64,000 nt of DNA, taken from Prosopocoilus inquinatus (lineage: Eukaryota; Arthropoda; Insecta; Coleoptera; Lucanidae). The stretch covers positions 14,464,001 through 14,528,000 of the forward strand of contig CM069875.1 in assembly GCA_036172665.1 (NCBI GenBank), read 5' to 3'. Shown one piece after another: positions 22,701 to 35,100 of this stretch. Under the pieces are notes generated by a model that was given only the letters and a program-made list of their open reading frames with translations, ran no database searches and was not told the DNA's origin. A program made the position numbers and the translations under genes. How positions within the stretch are numbered: position 1 is the stretch's first letter; each line of letters starts with the position of its first letter.

Positions 22701-23361
22701 CAAAAAGCGATAGTAAGATGTCGCTATTTTATATGTTCATCATTCTTACATCGCATTTGCGAATAAATTGGGCAAGTCGTTTTTGGTCTGCAGTGGGAAT
22801 GTCGAGCTACGTTTCTGCTGAAGAAGCCCCAAGCAGGGCTGAAACAGCTGTCCAGAGGCTGCTCGAGGTTCTCACTGCAATCAAAAACGATTTACACAAA
22901 ATTTTTCTAAAATCTTTCATTATGCTTTGACAGCAAGCATGGCCGCCTTGCATGGGGGACTCATTAGGAGCAAATCCCGCTTCAATTTGTCTATCCTAAT
23001 GCAATGTTAGGTCAAAAAGCGATAGTAAGATGTCGCTATTTTATATGTTCATCATTCTTACATCGCATTTGCGAATAAATTGGGCAAGTCGTTTTTGGTC
23101 TGCAGTGGGAATGTCGAGCTACGTTTCTGCTGAAGAAGCCCCAAGCAGGACTGAAACAGCTGTCCAGAGGCTGCTCGAGGTTCTCACTGCAATCAAAAAC
23201 GATTTGCACAAGATTTTTCTAAAATCTTTCATTATGCTTTGACAGCAAGCATGGCCGCCTTGCATGGGGGACTCATTAGGAGCAAATCCCGCTTCAATTT
23301 GTCTATCCTACTGCAATGTTAGGTCAAAAAGCGATAGTAAGATGTCGCTATTTTATCTGTT
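19781..23361 (+). repeat. 312-bp retrozyme satellite, right half (11 ribozyme units, plus orientation)
   Basis: The same 312-bp unit as on the left, in the opposite orientation. It starts at the junction ATTTTTCTAAAATC and ends in TTTTATCTGTT at 23361. Counting from outside, units 1-6 carry the same private variants as left units 1-6. Then three units (left 7-9) are missing, and units 7-10 match left units 10-13. So it is a mirror copy of the left array that has since lost three units. Confidence 0.95.
19981..20071 (+). ncRNA. Type I hammerhead ribozyme, representative of the 11 right-half copies
   Basis: Core: CTGAAGA (20010-20016), stem II AGCCC/GGGCT (20017-20021 with 20028-20032, loop CAAGCA), GAAA (20033-20036), palindromic stem III CAGCTG (20037-20042), then the GTC cleavage triplet with predicted cleavage after C20044. 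Stem I pairs TTTCTG (20004-20009) with CAGAGG (20045-20050), then CGAGC (19995-19999) with GCTCG (20053-20057), then 11 bp TGCAGTGGGAA (19981-19991) with TTCTCACTGCA (20061-20071), separated by internal loops. Every invariant core base of the hammerhead is present. Stem III is too short to close alone, as in retrozymes that cleave as dimers. Further copies start at 20293, 20605, 20917, 21229, 21541, 21853, 22165, 22477, 22789 and 23101. Those at 20293, 21229, 22165 and 23101 have one helix mismatch each. Confidence 0.88.
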
Positions 23362-23493
23362 AAGATTTCTAAAGAAATTAAAAACAATGAAGCAAATGTT
23401 TTAATGTTCTTTCCCTAAGTAAAACTCTTAAACGAAAATAAATTAGAAATAAGTGAAAACTTTGAAAATTTAGGTAAAAATAAATTAAATGTT

Positions 23494-24500
23494 TTGAATT
23501 ATGGCAATACTTTGTGTAAATTAAAAAAGAATACTGTGTTGGGATATTTACGTAAAGATGTCGATAATAAATTAGTTAATGCACTAAGAGAGAGAGAACA
23601 GATCAGTTTCGAAAATGTAAATACTTACTACGAAAGTGCAGAGAAAATGTTTAATGTAAATAATGAACTAACTTCAGAAGAGTTTAGACAGCTGGCAAAT
23701 TTGCTTAGGAAAAATAATGACCTCATGGCTTGGGATAAAACGAAATTGGGACTTACACATTTACGGGACCATCCAATAAATATTGGCAATAATGCTCCGG
23801 TATCTTCACGTCCATACAGAGTAAGTCTTAAGGAAAGAGAAATAATATCGGAACAAATAAAGGAAATGCTAGAATTAGGTATAATTAGACCTTCAGATTC
23901 TCAGTTTGCTTCTCCAGTTGTGCTGGTTAAGAAACCTGATAATACAATCAGATTTTGCGTTGATTATAGGAAATTAAACGCTATAACAACAAAGACAGCT
24001 TATCCTCTTCCACTAATTGAAGACATTTTGAATTTTTTTAGGTGGAAATTCTTATTTTACTACACTGGATTTAAATAGTGGATATTGGCAATGCCCAATT
24101 AAAGAGGAAGATAAACATAAAACGGCCTTCGTTACTACCGATGGTTTATACGAATTTAATAGACTAAGTTTCGGGTTATGTAACGGACCGGGGACATTTC
24201 AAAGTTTAACAGATTCGATATTTCGAGATTTAAAATGGAAAATACTATCGGTCTACCTAGATGATATTATTGTTGTTTGTAAAACATTTCAAGAACATTT
24301 ACAATGCCTTGAAACCGTATTCGAAAATATCAAAATTTTAGGTCATTCAATTTCTGAAAAGGGAATCATACCAGATATGGAAAAAGTTCAGGGTGTTGCT
24401 TCTTTTCCTATCCCTAAAAAAATCAAAGATGTTCAAAGTTTTCTAGAAATGTGTAATTACTATCGTCGATTTATTTCTCAATTTTCCTTAATCGCAAAAC
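23494..24500 (+). pseudogene. Gypsy reverse transcriptase (broken), right-arm copy
   Basis: The first frame (23494-24078) covers the linker and RT fingers, with FCVDYRKLN near 23950. A frameshift in the T-run at 24031-24037 leads to the frame with LDLNSGYWQ, FGLCNGPGTFQ and the active site YLDDIIVV, then the thumb. The ancestral protein would have continued into RNase H. Here it meets the deletion junction at about 24500-24506. Confidence 0.8.
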
Positions 24501-24505
24501 CTTTT

Positions 24506-25250
24506 AGGTCCATTTCAGAGAAGTTCTTCTGGAGCAACATTTATAGTCGTAGCTACTGATTACGCTACCAGGTGGGCTGAAACAAAAGCATTACCAAACG
24601 GTAAAGCAGAAGCGGTCGCTAAGTTCATCATTGACCAAATCATCTGCAGACATGGTTCTTTGAAAAAGTTGCTTAATGACAGAGGTGCAGTATTTATGTC
24701 GAAACTCGTTACCGAAATTTTGAGGTTACTTGGGAGGCAAAGCAGCTTCACAACTGCATACAAACCATCAACAAATGGTCTTACAGAAAGATTAAACAAA
24801 ACAATCGCGGACATGTTAAGTAAATATAGGTCAACATCACAAAAAGATTGGGACGTGCTTCTTCCTTACTGTATTTTCGCTTATAATACTACTGGGCACG
24901 AAATGATCAAATGCACTCCATTTTCATTAGTGTACGGTCGAGAACCTGTACTTCCAAGTGATGCAGAATTAAGGCAACCAATGGCGACCAACTTTGCATT
25001 ACGTAGTCAGGAAGTTATTTTAAAATTACGTGAAGATGCAAGATTAAACATCCGAAAACAACAACGCATTGATAACACCCGCTACGATGAAAAACACCGG
25101 GATGTAGAATTTAAAGTAGGAGATAAAGTGAAGCTGAGATCTTTCATTAGACAGATTGGAAGAAGCGATAAATTACAACCTAAGTACATTGGTCCGTTTA
25201 AAATTATTGAAAAACGTAATAAACTAAATTGTCATAGAAACAGGTAAAAG
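24506..25250 (+). pseudogene. Gypsy integrase, 3' part, right-arm copy
   Basis: The core domain lacks its zinc-finger part. The sequence DYATRWAETK follows the junction, then NDRGAVF and the catalytic Glu in TNGLTERLNKT, and the SH3-like end GDKVKLR...YIGPFKIIEK. The frame breaks after 25247. The difference from the left copy is at 24865 (Pro instead of Leu in the block before YCIFAY). Confidence 0.8.
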
Positions 25251-25341
25251 AAAACGAAGAAAAACGGATGTGGTACATATGTCTCGGTTGGCACCATTTT
25301 ACGAAAAATGGACACCATAAGTTATAAATATAAAATATTAT

Positions 25342-25601
25342 TATATTAATTACTGATTTAAATAAATTAAACTTCAATAAGCTAGATAATACAGTAAATG
25401 ATAGAGACGCAATACAAGGGAAAATTAAAAAATTAGATGAAATTTTAGTCGATATAGATAAGTTAGATTCAAACACAAATTTCCAGCATAAAACGTATTG
25501 GGGATTTATAAGTTTAAGCACAATTATATTAATAATTATTGTTGTAATTTCGATAAAAATTATTTTCAAACTAAAAAGCATGTGCACAGAAGGAAAAATG
25601 T
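25342..25601 (+). pseudogene. Envelope-like membrane tail, right-arm copy
   Basis: About 85 codons: a helix-prone segment, a 20-residue hydrophobic helix (ISLSTIILIIIVVISIKIIF) and a short tail running into the LTR at 25608. Gene order (after integrase) and topology suggest the end of an env transmembrane subunit. No ectodomain or fusion peptide remains. Confidence 0.55.
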
Positions 25602-25607
25602 TAATAG

Positions 25608-26544
25608 TGTCACGATAAGGATTTAATTTTTAGCCTAAAAGTAATAAATATAAAATGTAAAGGAGTCGCGACGAAATATTTCCGCGAGGAATAAAGTAGA
25701 ACAATTAAGACAGCAATCTTGCGAAATCTAAGTTATAAGCAGTTCACGTTTCATAACAAAACATCGGTGGCACGCGCTATATGTGGGACAAATTAATACA
25801 ACAGGTGACGAAAGGAGAACACAGAAACATGTGATAACAGTCGAATAGACAGATTTTCGCCTATATAACGTGCGGAAGAAGATGGGAAGACAGTCGAACC
25901 CGACTCCGGTAGGCTTAGTGCCTACTGTAAGAAGGGCAGCCGCCCTCGCAGTCGAACCAGCCGTCGACTCAAGTAGGCCTAGTGCCAACTTCCCCAGGAG
26001 GACCTTCCTCACCAACGCCGTGCAACCGCCACCCTCATCAGGACGCTGCCCGTTCCACGGAGGCATCCTCACCGACGCCTTACCGCCGCCACCCTCATCA
26101 GGACCCTGCCGTTTCCAAGAAGGATCATCATCACCGACGCCTTGCCGCCACCACCCTCATCAGGACGCTGCCGTTTCCAAGAAGGATCATCATCACCGAC
26201 GCCTTGTTGCCGCCACCCTCATCAGGACATCTCATCGCAATTGCTGCAGCCCTCGAGATTGCCCTGGATCCGGTTAGTCGAATCGTCGGGTCTCTTCAAC
26301 TCCAGCACGGAGGGATTCCTCATCCTCGCTGTCGCAGCCGACCCGTCGCGATTTCCGATAATCACGAAAACGCACCCCCGCACATTTAAAGATCGTCCGC
26401 CGATAGATAAAAATATTCATTTAATAAAGGTATACATTGTTTTGGTAAACTGTGTTTTCAAGCTCTACCACTGAGAACCCGCTACCTACCCCTAACCAAG
26501 TGACATGGTGGAGGCTCCTCGCTGTCGCAGCTAACCACGTGACA
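25608..26544 (+). repeat. LTR (5' LTR of the right-arm non-autonomous element)
   Basis: 937 bp from TGTCACGATAAGG to CCACGTGACA, with the same four tandem blocks of about 60 bp (26005-26227). It is the mirror image of 9998-10934 with one base difference, at 25775. Confidence 0.9.
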
Positions 26545-27252
26545 TGGTGGAGGCGCCTAAAGTCCCAAAATAATACGTCGTGACGATAAGAAGGGGATAC
26601 CAGGTCCATACCAAACAAGATCAAACGCAGCAAAGGAATCACCGTTTCATCCACCTCATCGCAGTACAGAAGTCGGATACGAAGAAAAGGAAGTTTTTAG
26701 TCCCAAAATAGCACTCTCAAGGTCACCGAGGAAGGAAACCACCGAGCGAGAAAATGGCCAACAACAAATTCAGAAGCGTTCAATGAACATTTTGTAAGAA
26801 GTTGCATGGAGAGACGAAACGTGTACAAGAAAGAAAACAAACAGCCTAGGTATGAAAATAATATTTATAATAATCAAGGAAATAAGAATTAGGAGCGGTG
26901 AAATAACGAGAGTCCAGGGAAATGATGAAATGGGCGAGTTCAAAACAGCAAAATTAGAGATAGGCAGTATAATTACGTAAATAGATGTAACTACCAATTT
27001 TAGAAGAAGAAGAAACTAAATAATGATCCTATGTAACATAATCTTATATGTAATACTAAGTTAAGGAAATAAGCATCAACCAAGGGAGAATGGAAACCTT
27101 CGAAGCCAGATTTCAGCATGCAGGAAAGAAAATACAATGGATAGAAGAATGGAGCAAAGAGAGAAGGAAAATTTGAAGTAATGACGGAGAAGATTAGAGA
27201 CGTTTGATTTTTTTATTGTGGTAATGCCACACAGCAACAGTTGGACGAGTAA

Positions 27253-27453
27253 ATGGCGAAAGATGATGACATCCGAAGGACTATCAAGAAATTGACGCGC
27301 GGACTACAGGCAGAATTACAGGAATTTGGAACCAATTCAAAAACAAGTTTGCAAGAAGTAAGGCAGTTGAAGACACAGATAGGAACATGGAAGATTCCAG
27401 CATTAAGCTATCTAACACCACACATCACAAACAAACATTCATATCTTAGGTAG
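27253..27453 (+). CDS. Small frame of non-autonomous LTR element, 66 residues (right copy)
   Basis: Identical in translation to the left-arm frame at 9089-9289. It opens MAKDDDIRRTIKKLTRGL and is hydrophilic. GTAAGG inside (about 27358) and TCTTAG at the end (27445-27450) could be splice sites joining it to the next frame at 27458. No family recognised. Confidence 0.35.
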   Translation: MAKDDDIRRTIKKLTRGLQAELQEFGTNSKTSLQEVRQLKTQIGTWKIPALSYLTPHITNKHSYLR

Positions 27454-27457
27454 CTCG

Positions 27458-27721
27458 ATGAAGCACTCGGATATCCTGTCCACAGAAGAAGAAGATTTCG
27501 ACAAGATTCCCTTGTCCCGGCCTAAAGGAATAGAAAGTGCACTCATCCTCCTGGCCATTTGGACAACGTTGACATTTTTTGTGATGAAGCCGACTTCTTG
27601 GATACAACCTGTATACACAAACCTGTCCGGATGTGTCAATCCAAACTGGAGCCTCAGGATCATCAAAATGAGTAAATCAGCAGATGAAGAATTTAAATAT
27701 GTGAGTTATGCTAAGAATTGA
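27458..27721 (+). CDS. Small membrane protein frame, 87 residues (right copy)
   Basis: Identical in translation to 8821-9084. It has an acidic head, one hydrophobic helix near residues 28-43, and a tail ending SKSADEEFKYVSYAKN. GTGAGT near 27701 could be a 5' splice site. Role unknown. Confidence 0.35.
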   Translation: MKHSDILSTEEEDFDKIPLSRPKGIESALILLAIWTTLTFFVMKPTSWIQPVYTNLSGCVNPNWSLRIIKMSKSADEEFKYVSYAKN

Positions 27722-27785
27722 GCATTATGTTATTTAAAGAACTGCTACAGCATTTACGGCAACGCCAGTCCACTGTCTTCAAGAG

Positions 27786-27962
27786 ATGCACGAAGTAGTA
27801 GTATATGTCGCTACAATTGCATTTGTTATTATTATGATTGCTTTAAATATAATGTTGTTAAAGAGATTACTAGGCAGAAAAAGAAGAGAAGAAACTCGAA
27901 GAAACAGGACCGGGCCATCCTGTGAAAAAAAAAGGAGACGCATTAAATGGACCAAACCATAA
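27786..27962 (+). CDS. Small frame, 58 residues: membrane helix plus basic tail (right copy)
   Basis: ATG at 27786 and TAA at 27960-27962. Residues 4-24 are hydrophobic, and the rest is rich in Arg/Lys. It is the mirror of 8580-8756. The order in this element (hydrophilic, membrane, membrane-basic, arginine-rich) is unlike gag-pol. Confidence 0.35.
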   Translation: MHEVVVYVATIAFVIIMIALNIMLLKRLLGRKRREETRRNRTGPSCEKKRRRIKWTKP

Positions 27963-28233
27963 GCTGCATCAAGGAAAAGACCCTCTGGATCATGCCAAGT
28001 CCTCCTTGAGCCACAAGGTTGGGAAACTCCATTAGACGCTCCGAAGAAAGAAGCAATCAACATTAGAATGAGTATACGAAGATATAGAAGATATAGATAT
28101 AGAAGAAAATGTGCCGTCAGAAAACCAAAACGAACATGCTCCCTGCCAAGCCAATCGTCATCCCAAATCCTGGCTGAAATACGAAACGGAGGTGAAGAAA
28201 TTACCAAGGTATCATTAAATGACTTATGCTTAC

Positions 28234-30816
28234 TGTAACGCGCCGACACGTCACTGATTTTGTTGTTAAACGGAACAACCAATTACAATAACAAACTGTC
28301 TCAACACAATAGAAAAAGAGATTACTCTAATTGACACGTAATTCAGAAACTGTCAAAATTTACCTTCTGACTCGTAAATAGGCTATATGTTTTATCTATT
28401 TCAATAAAAATCGTGATCGTCTAATTAAATTTGTAGGACCTTACCTGTGACGTAACTCAAGACTCGTTGTTGGTGCGGTCGCGCAATAAATTTGAGAGAT
28501 TTAAGGAACTAAGTACGTTAAAATAAAAATGCGAGATATTAACTCTAATTTACTTCGTTTATTGAGAAAAACGAGGGGAAAAACTCCGTTACCAGCCCCC
28601 CTAGGAATCTGGTAAATGAGCGTAAAAACCCTCGTGAATTTATACGTCAATACAGCGATTACCAAATATAGCAGTTGCGAGCAATACAGTAAGACTCAGC
28701 TAACAGATTTCACTCTCGAATATAATAGCGATATAACTTAACCAACATTTCTGGTGGAATCGAGTTCGATCAGCACAATAATTTCCCACGGGACTTTGTC
28801 CTCGATTGGATTGTCAATCAAAATAATTTCTCTATTGAGCTCTGTTTAGGTACAGTGATTGTCACTTAAGATCGTACTCTAAAACTACACTCTGACCAAA
28901 TCAACCAATGTACAGCGTGACACGTGAGTCTACAGTGTACCTTAATTAGGTGAATTAATTTCCTAATTAGTTAGATGTTTGGGGAAAGTGGGTGATACGA
29001 GATGCGGTTCTTAGTGATCTATTTGCAGAGGTATACACAGTGATCGCTTTTAGTTTTTCACGGATGTCCCCTTGGGACCCCCCCTAAAGCTAGATTAATT
29101 AATTCTTCTGGCCAGGAACTTTGTCTACTCGAAACCAGGTATAGGGGTTGAGGTACAGTGACTCTCGGTTATTTTCCCCCTGTATATTTTCGTCGCCTAA
29201 AGCTGTTACCCACTTGGTGGACCCGATTGACCGCTGATAATGACCGTACACTATGGGTGCTTAAGTCCAGTGGTCGCAAAGTCAACCCTCTATATTCTCC
29301 CGCAATATATCTCAGCCAATAAACCCCAACTGGTAAAACCCACGGGTTTGGAGAAATGCTCGTTTCGTGAGTTGAGCGCTTAATTTCGTTTCAGTATCTT
29401 TGGCCTCGGAATTTGTAAGAAAGTCGTACTGGAAATTAACTTGGCCTTGATTTCTGGTGATAAATTAGTGCTGGCCACACTTAATTAGTCGGCAGATATA
29501 ACTTGCCTTTCGACCAGGGATTCAAACTGGGACAACTCCCGTAATCACTCAGATCCCAGTTGTGAGCGAGGTCACTAAATGATACGAGGGTTTCCAAAGG
29601 TGACAGAAACACTTCTACAATTGGTACACTAGACTGGAGATTTCAGTAGATTACTAGTAAAGTTAACTACTTTGGTTGATCAAGTCGCAGAACGCGTACT
29701 CCGACGAACCTAGTGACATACACTGATTTAAACTTAAATATGACAATTCAACAATTAAAATACTAGTAATTTATAAGGCAAAGTTGGGAACGTCAACCAA
29801 CTGTGTGTTTAATTATGTAAATTCAAACTGACTCGAATGCGAACTCGATTATTGAATTTCAAAGCTCTCTGTCTACAATTATGACTCGATTAAAAGGGTT
29901 TGGAATCAATTAAAACCACCAAAAATGCGGCGATGCAATAATGATTAAATGACCTTTTACCTAACTGTCCAAGTCCGAGTAATTTGCGCACCACTCACTC
30001 TGTTTTAAATCCACTCGCGTCGAGCCCGTGTGCGAAAGCAAAAATTTATTAAAATGCCTTTCAAACACTTGAAGCTACACCCGTAATGGTGACTAAAAAC
30101 ACGATTATGGAACACAACTTACTTAAGAGAAACTACTCAATTCATAAATGCAACTCGGCGTTTGGTATTCAACCGGTCTTTTCAGATGACAAAATCTGAC
30201 TCCTTTAATTAAAATAACTTTTTCCTTTTCCACCCTCGTTAGTGAGCCCCACCCGATTTTCGAAAAGAGCTTGACAACACCCCCGACCAATCGATACCGT
30301 TTTCGAAAAGTTACTCTCCTCCTCCTTTTAGAAAACACCCCAGTAATAAATTTACACGCATAACTCACCGTAAATGTCCCATCTCGAAGTCTGTTTCTTT
30401 TCTTTTAAAATTTTGAACATGCACTCGCTTTACAAGTGACTGATTTATTGTTTCCTTTGCGAAAGTTAACATTCGTTCTAAAGTTATCGCCTTCCAAAAA
30501 CAACTCGACCCCCCAGTGATTTTGAAAATCATCTTATCTTACATAACCGGCCCTTATCCTATTAAAGCATGACTGACACTCCTTCACAAAATGAAACAAA
30601 ACGAATACATTCTAAAATCTTGGCAATACCCTGCTGTTACTGAAGTGTTCTGTACTTAAAATTTATTGCCTCTTGTAAACCTACAACGACCCGTCTCAAC
30701 CGTTTCAGGCGTCACTAGAACTTCTACGAAAAACAATATTTGTCTGTTATTTGTAATTTGTTCCATAATCGAAAATCAATCACGATTTGTTTATAAGCAA
30801 ATCCGCGACCGTTTCA
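28234..30816 (-). repeat. LTR (3' LTR) of the long-LTR gypsy
   Basis: 2583 bp, plus-strand start TGTAACGCGCC and end ACCGTTTCA. It is unusually long for a gypsy LTR. The short frames inside it (for example 81 codons at 30123-30368) are repeated unchanged in the other LTR only because the LTRs are identical, and they show no family signal. Confidence 0.93.
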
Positions 30817-32193
30817 TTCGCCCCTACTAGAAATGCGTAGTTTGCTCCGACGAACGAGCAATTTCTAGTTTTCCCCCAAAACGGAAGCGTCTGGTTCGCC
30901 ACCTCCTGGATGGATTCGCTGGTAGCTGCTGCTGTTGCTCTCCCTTCCTAGATTAGCTCCTAAATCCCCCCCCCCCCCCTGACAGAAACATACATGCAAG
31001 CCTAGACACGATAACCGCCCGCGAACTCGCCATGGCCAATATACGCAATACCAACTAACTCAAACCTCCACTGAACAGACAAAAATACCCTACATGAGGT
31101 ACGAAAAACATAAAATAAAATTATCATCCCCTTCAACTTATGAAACCTCCCGCACAACTACGCCGCTGGTCCTGCTTTCTGTGCGCCCCTATTCGTCAGA
31201 CTCGCTAGCTACGACACAATTCTCACCCACATCTATAAACAGTTTAACAACTCACTAAATTAATGCTGTCCTCCAATAACCCCTACGTGCACCTGAAACA
31301 TTCCCACTGCACTAATTCGCTGGTCATTCACTAATAATATCATTTAAACCGTAGTACTCATTAATCACCCAACCACTGTTAATTAACTTAACTATACACC
31401 TCTTTAATCACCAACTACTTGATCTCACTTCACCTTGTTTTAATCATCCACCATAATCTTAAACCACTTCTGCCGATCAAATAACCACTAGTCACCACAA
31501 TTACCACCCCTAATCCTAAACTATCGCCACTATTTAACTGGACTGCTTTATCACTAATTTCTGATTAACTTCGCCCCTCCATACACTAACAACACATGGA
31601 TTGGTTACACACTCGTTAAGCCCCCCTCGTAACAATCATTGCACTTCTAACTTCCGATCACCTCCTTAATTCCACCTCGCACTTCTTCAATCGATATAAC
31701 ACCTTGAATAATCTCGGTTTATTCAAGCGCAATAATCCGGCAACTCGATCACTACTGTACATTAATAATCTTTAATACCACCCTCTTACTTGTCACCTTA
31801 ATTTAACTCCACTCACTTGCTAATCACTCGCCACTCTCATCTGGTATAACCACTAGACTATTAATTGACACTAAAATATTCCACACCGTAATCCACCGAA
31901 CGATTTATTCTTGCGGTCACCTCACTTCCGAACCCGTCTAATTACCTCTATATCATAATAAACAAACAACAAGCCATGTCCCTTCTTCGGGGTTTTATTG
32001 TTAGCTATTGAGACACCCCGCCGCGCTACCTGTAAAGCCAGACGGCTAGGGTCCCTTCGTTCACTGACCGTCTGTACCGCCATACCGACACACTTCCACT
32101 CTCGTTGTTGCGGAATTCCCTTTTGACCTGGATACTAAGTTTTATAGTCGTCCGTCTAGACGTTACCTGGTTTTGGACCGAGACTGACCCCAC
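30817..32193. other. Non-coding 3' part of the long-LTR gypsy
   Basis: 1.4 kb between the pol stop and the 3' LTR. It is C/A-rich on the plus strand, with a 14-base C run at 30966-30979 and no convincing frame. This is where env would lie in env-bearing relatives. Confidence 0.6.
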
Positions 32194-35100
32194 TTATTCA
32201 ACCTCCGGTATCCTGTAATATGGTCTCAAATTCCCGGCGTTAAACACATCTCGCGTATTGCCGTTTTCGGATTCCAACAGGTAGGCATTTACGTGTACTC
32301 TTCGGCGAATGACATATGGTCCCTCGTATAGATGACAGAACTTTTGATTTACACGCTCCGCTAGAATCGAAATCGGATTTGTCCTAATTAATACCCAATC
32401 TCCCTCGTTGAATGGTGGTTGATATCTCGTTTGCTGTCGCCCCCGCCGTTGAGCCATGTTTCTCGTGTGACGCCTCACCTGATCCCGCATGTGTTCCACT
32501 TCTTGGTTCAAAACAAATGGGTTAATCCGACGAATTATCTCTCTGTAAGGCACTTCCGGTTCTTCTCCGAATGCAATCGTAACTGGCGCGAATCCTGTAG
32601 AGTCGTGTGGCAACGAATTTAAGCACGTTTGTAGCTTCTCGATGTGGTCAATCCAACCTGTATGTCGCCTTGAACAAAACGTCCTGAAAAACCGCCCAAT
32701 TTCCCTCATAACTCGTTCGACTGGATTCGAGGCTGGATGTCGTATGGAAGTATATTGCACCTGAATCCCCGCTTCCGCCATCCTTTGTCTCCACAGTCTT
32801 GATGTAAACTGCGTCCCGTTGTCGCTGAGAATTCGTTCCGGCTTGATCCTAGATTCCTCTAAAATTTTTCGCGCGGCGATGTTCGCGTTCGCCCTTCTCA
32901 TTGCATATAATTGGACAAATTTTGAGAACACGTCGATCGTCACCAACAAATAAACCGCCCCGAAGCGCGCGCGTGGCAATGGCCCGTAGAAATCCACTGA
33001 CATCAATTCACCCACTCGATCAGCGATTATCGGCTGAAATTGCCCGGCAAAATTCCTGTTTAAATGCTTGGTCCGCTGACAGCTGTCGCAACTTCGAAGA
33101 ATTTTCCTGATTGACTGTCGCATTTTCTTCCAAAAGAACAATGAGCGCATCGCGTGGAATACTTTTCCAGCTCCAAAGTGCCCATATGCCTCGTGGAAAT
33201 GTCGGACTAAATCAACGATCAGACTCCTTGGCACCGCCACTAACTTCGACTGTGTGAATCGGCAATTGTACAGCAGAACCCCGTCATGCAACTCGTATCC
33301 GGTTTGCCTTTCCTCGTCGTCTTGTGTGTAGATTGCCCCGAGATAAGGGTCCTCGCTCTGTAGCTCCCCGATATGTATTAACCTTCTCCGTAAACCTGGG
33401 CTGTCGGTGATCGTCAAAGTTGCAATTATCGGTGCCGGATGTCCTTGCACCCCTGCAGTTGATGAACCCGCTGGGAATCGAGACAGCGTATCCGCGACGA
33501 TGTTCTCTCTTCCCTTGATGTGATGTACTTCGAAATCAAACGCTTGTAACATCAGCACCCACCTGGTTAAACGTTCACTTAACAACCTGCACTGTTTCAG
33601 AAACTGTAAAGCATGATGATCACTATAAATAATCACTTTAGCGTTCACCAAATATGTGCGAAATTTCTGTAAGGAGAAAATGATTGCGAGTAATTCCTTT
33701 TCGGTCGTGGTGTAATTCATCTCAGCAGTATTCAACGATCGGCTGGCGAAGGCGATTACTCCTACTTCTCCCCCCTCCTTCTCTTGACATAGTGCACTAC
33801 CTATACCGAACCCTGAACTATCCGTTTGTAGTATAAAAGGTTGATCGAACTTCGGGTGACACAACATTACACTTTGCAAGAATAACTCCTTGAGGTGCTG
33901 AAAACTAGCCTCCTCTTCGCTTCCCCACTTCCATTTGACTCCTGTCTTCAACAGCTGTCGTATTGGCAGTGTGTGTTCGCTGTAATTCCGTTGGAACTGC
34001 CGATAATAGTTGCATAAGCCTAGGAAAGCTCGCAATTGTTTCACGCGTGTAGGCGTAGGGAACTTCTGAATCGCTTCTACCTTTTCTGGGTCCGGCCGTA
34101 TCCCTTCTGTTGATAAGATGTGTCCTAGAAACTTAATCTCCTCCTGTATGAAACACGACTTCTCTAAATTCACAGTTAAATTGGCATCTTGTAACTTCGT
34201 TAAAACTGCTCGCAAGTGTTCTAAATGCGTTATAAAATCCGGAGAGGCGATCAACAGATCATCCACGTAGTTCACGGCAAATTCCCTTACTTCCGGCCCT
34301 AAAACTAAGTCCATGCAACGGCTAAAACTAGCCACTGCTGTCTTCAATCCGAATGGCAGCACCTTAAACGTGTAACTTCGTCCATTGTAGAGAAAAGCAG
34401 TGTATTTACGGCTGTTTTCATGTAGCGGAATCTGCCAGTAGGAAGAGCGTAAATCTAACGACGAAAAATACCTCACGTTATGGAAGCGGTGTATCAGTTC
34501 CTCGCTTGGTGCAGGGCTCTCTCTGTCTGCCACCATCCTCTCATTTAATTGTCTCGCATCCAAACAGAGTCGCACGGTCCCATCCTTTTTCTTAACTACA
34601 ACAATCGGACTCGAATATGGAGACGCTTCACGCTGTATAATTTGTAAGTGTAACATTTTCTGAATTTCATCGTCTACCGCAGGTCTTAATGCAAAGGGTA
34701 CCGGATATGATCTCTTCATAAATGGCGTCTCATTCTGCATTAAAATTTCATGCGTATACATGTGCGTTAGTCCGGGTATTTTAGCGAATACTTGATAGAA
34801 TTCAACGAGCAATTCTTTCATGTGTTGCTTCTCAATCGCATGTATGTTGCACCCCTCGATTTTACCCTGTATAGACTCGACGCTTTCATAGTTTTCTTCG
34901 TCTCGTCGCAAAGCGAACTCTTCGACTACCTCTTCGTCCGACTCACCTGTGTCGCCGCATGTTTGACGCTTGTCCGCTGCTTCGACTCGGGTTATTAGCT
35001 GCACTTGATATCGGTGTTTTTCCGCGGTAAATTCTAGGACGCCCCCCTCGAAATCAATCTTCGCCTGATGTCGAGTCAGCCAATCCTCTCCGATGATAAT

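Larger units (their letters stand above)
23362..25607 (+). mobile_element. Defective Ty3/gypsy element with env remnant, right-arm copy
   Basis: This is the mirror image of 10935-13180. It runs from the PR-RT linker, cut by the array at 23361, through RT, truncated integrase and the env membrane tail to the start of the non-autonomous LTR element at 25608. It has the same frameshift, the same deletion and the same ends, so it is a duplicate and not an independent insertion. Confidence 0.85.

Noticed and set aside
13300..23242. About 30 repeated 96-codon frames in the 312-bp array
   Set aside because: The frames exist because the unit is copied. Differences among units are mostly amino-acid changing and include stops, and the ribozyme pairing explains the conserved DNA better than coding does.
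13181..23361. CRISPR array
   Set aside because: The units are 312 bp without alternating spacers, and the setting is a eukaryotic transposon cluster.
30123..30368. 81-codon frame in both LTRs of the long-LTR gypsy (also 38804-39049)
   Set aside because: It is identical only because the LTRs are identical. No family signal was seen.
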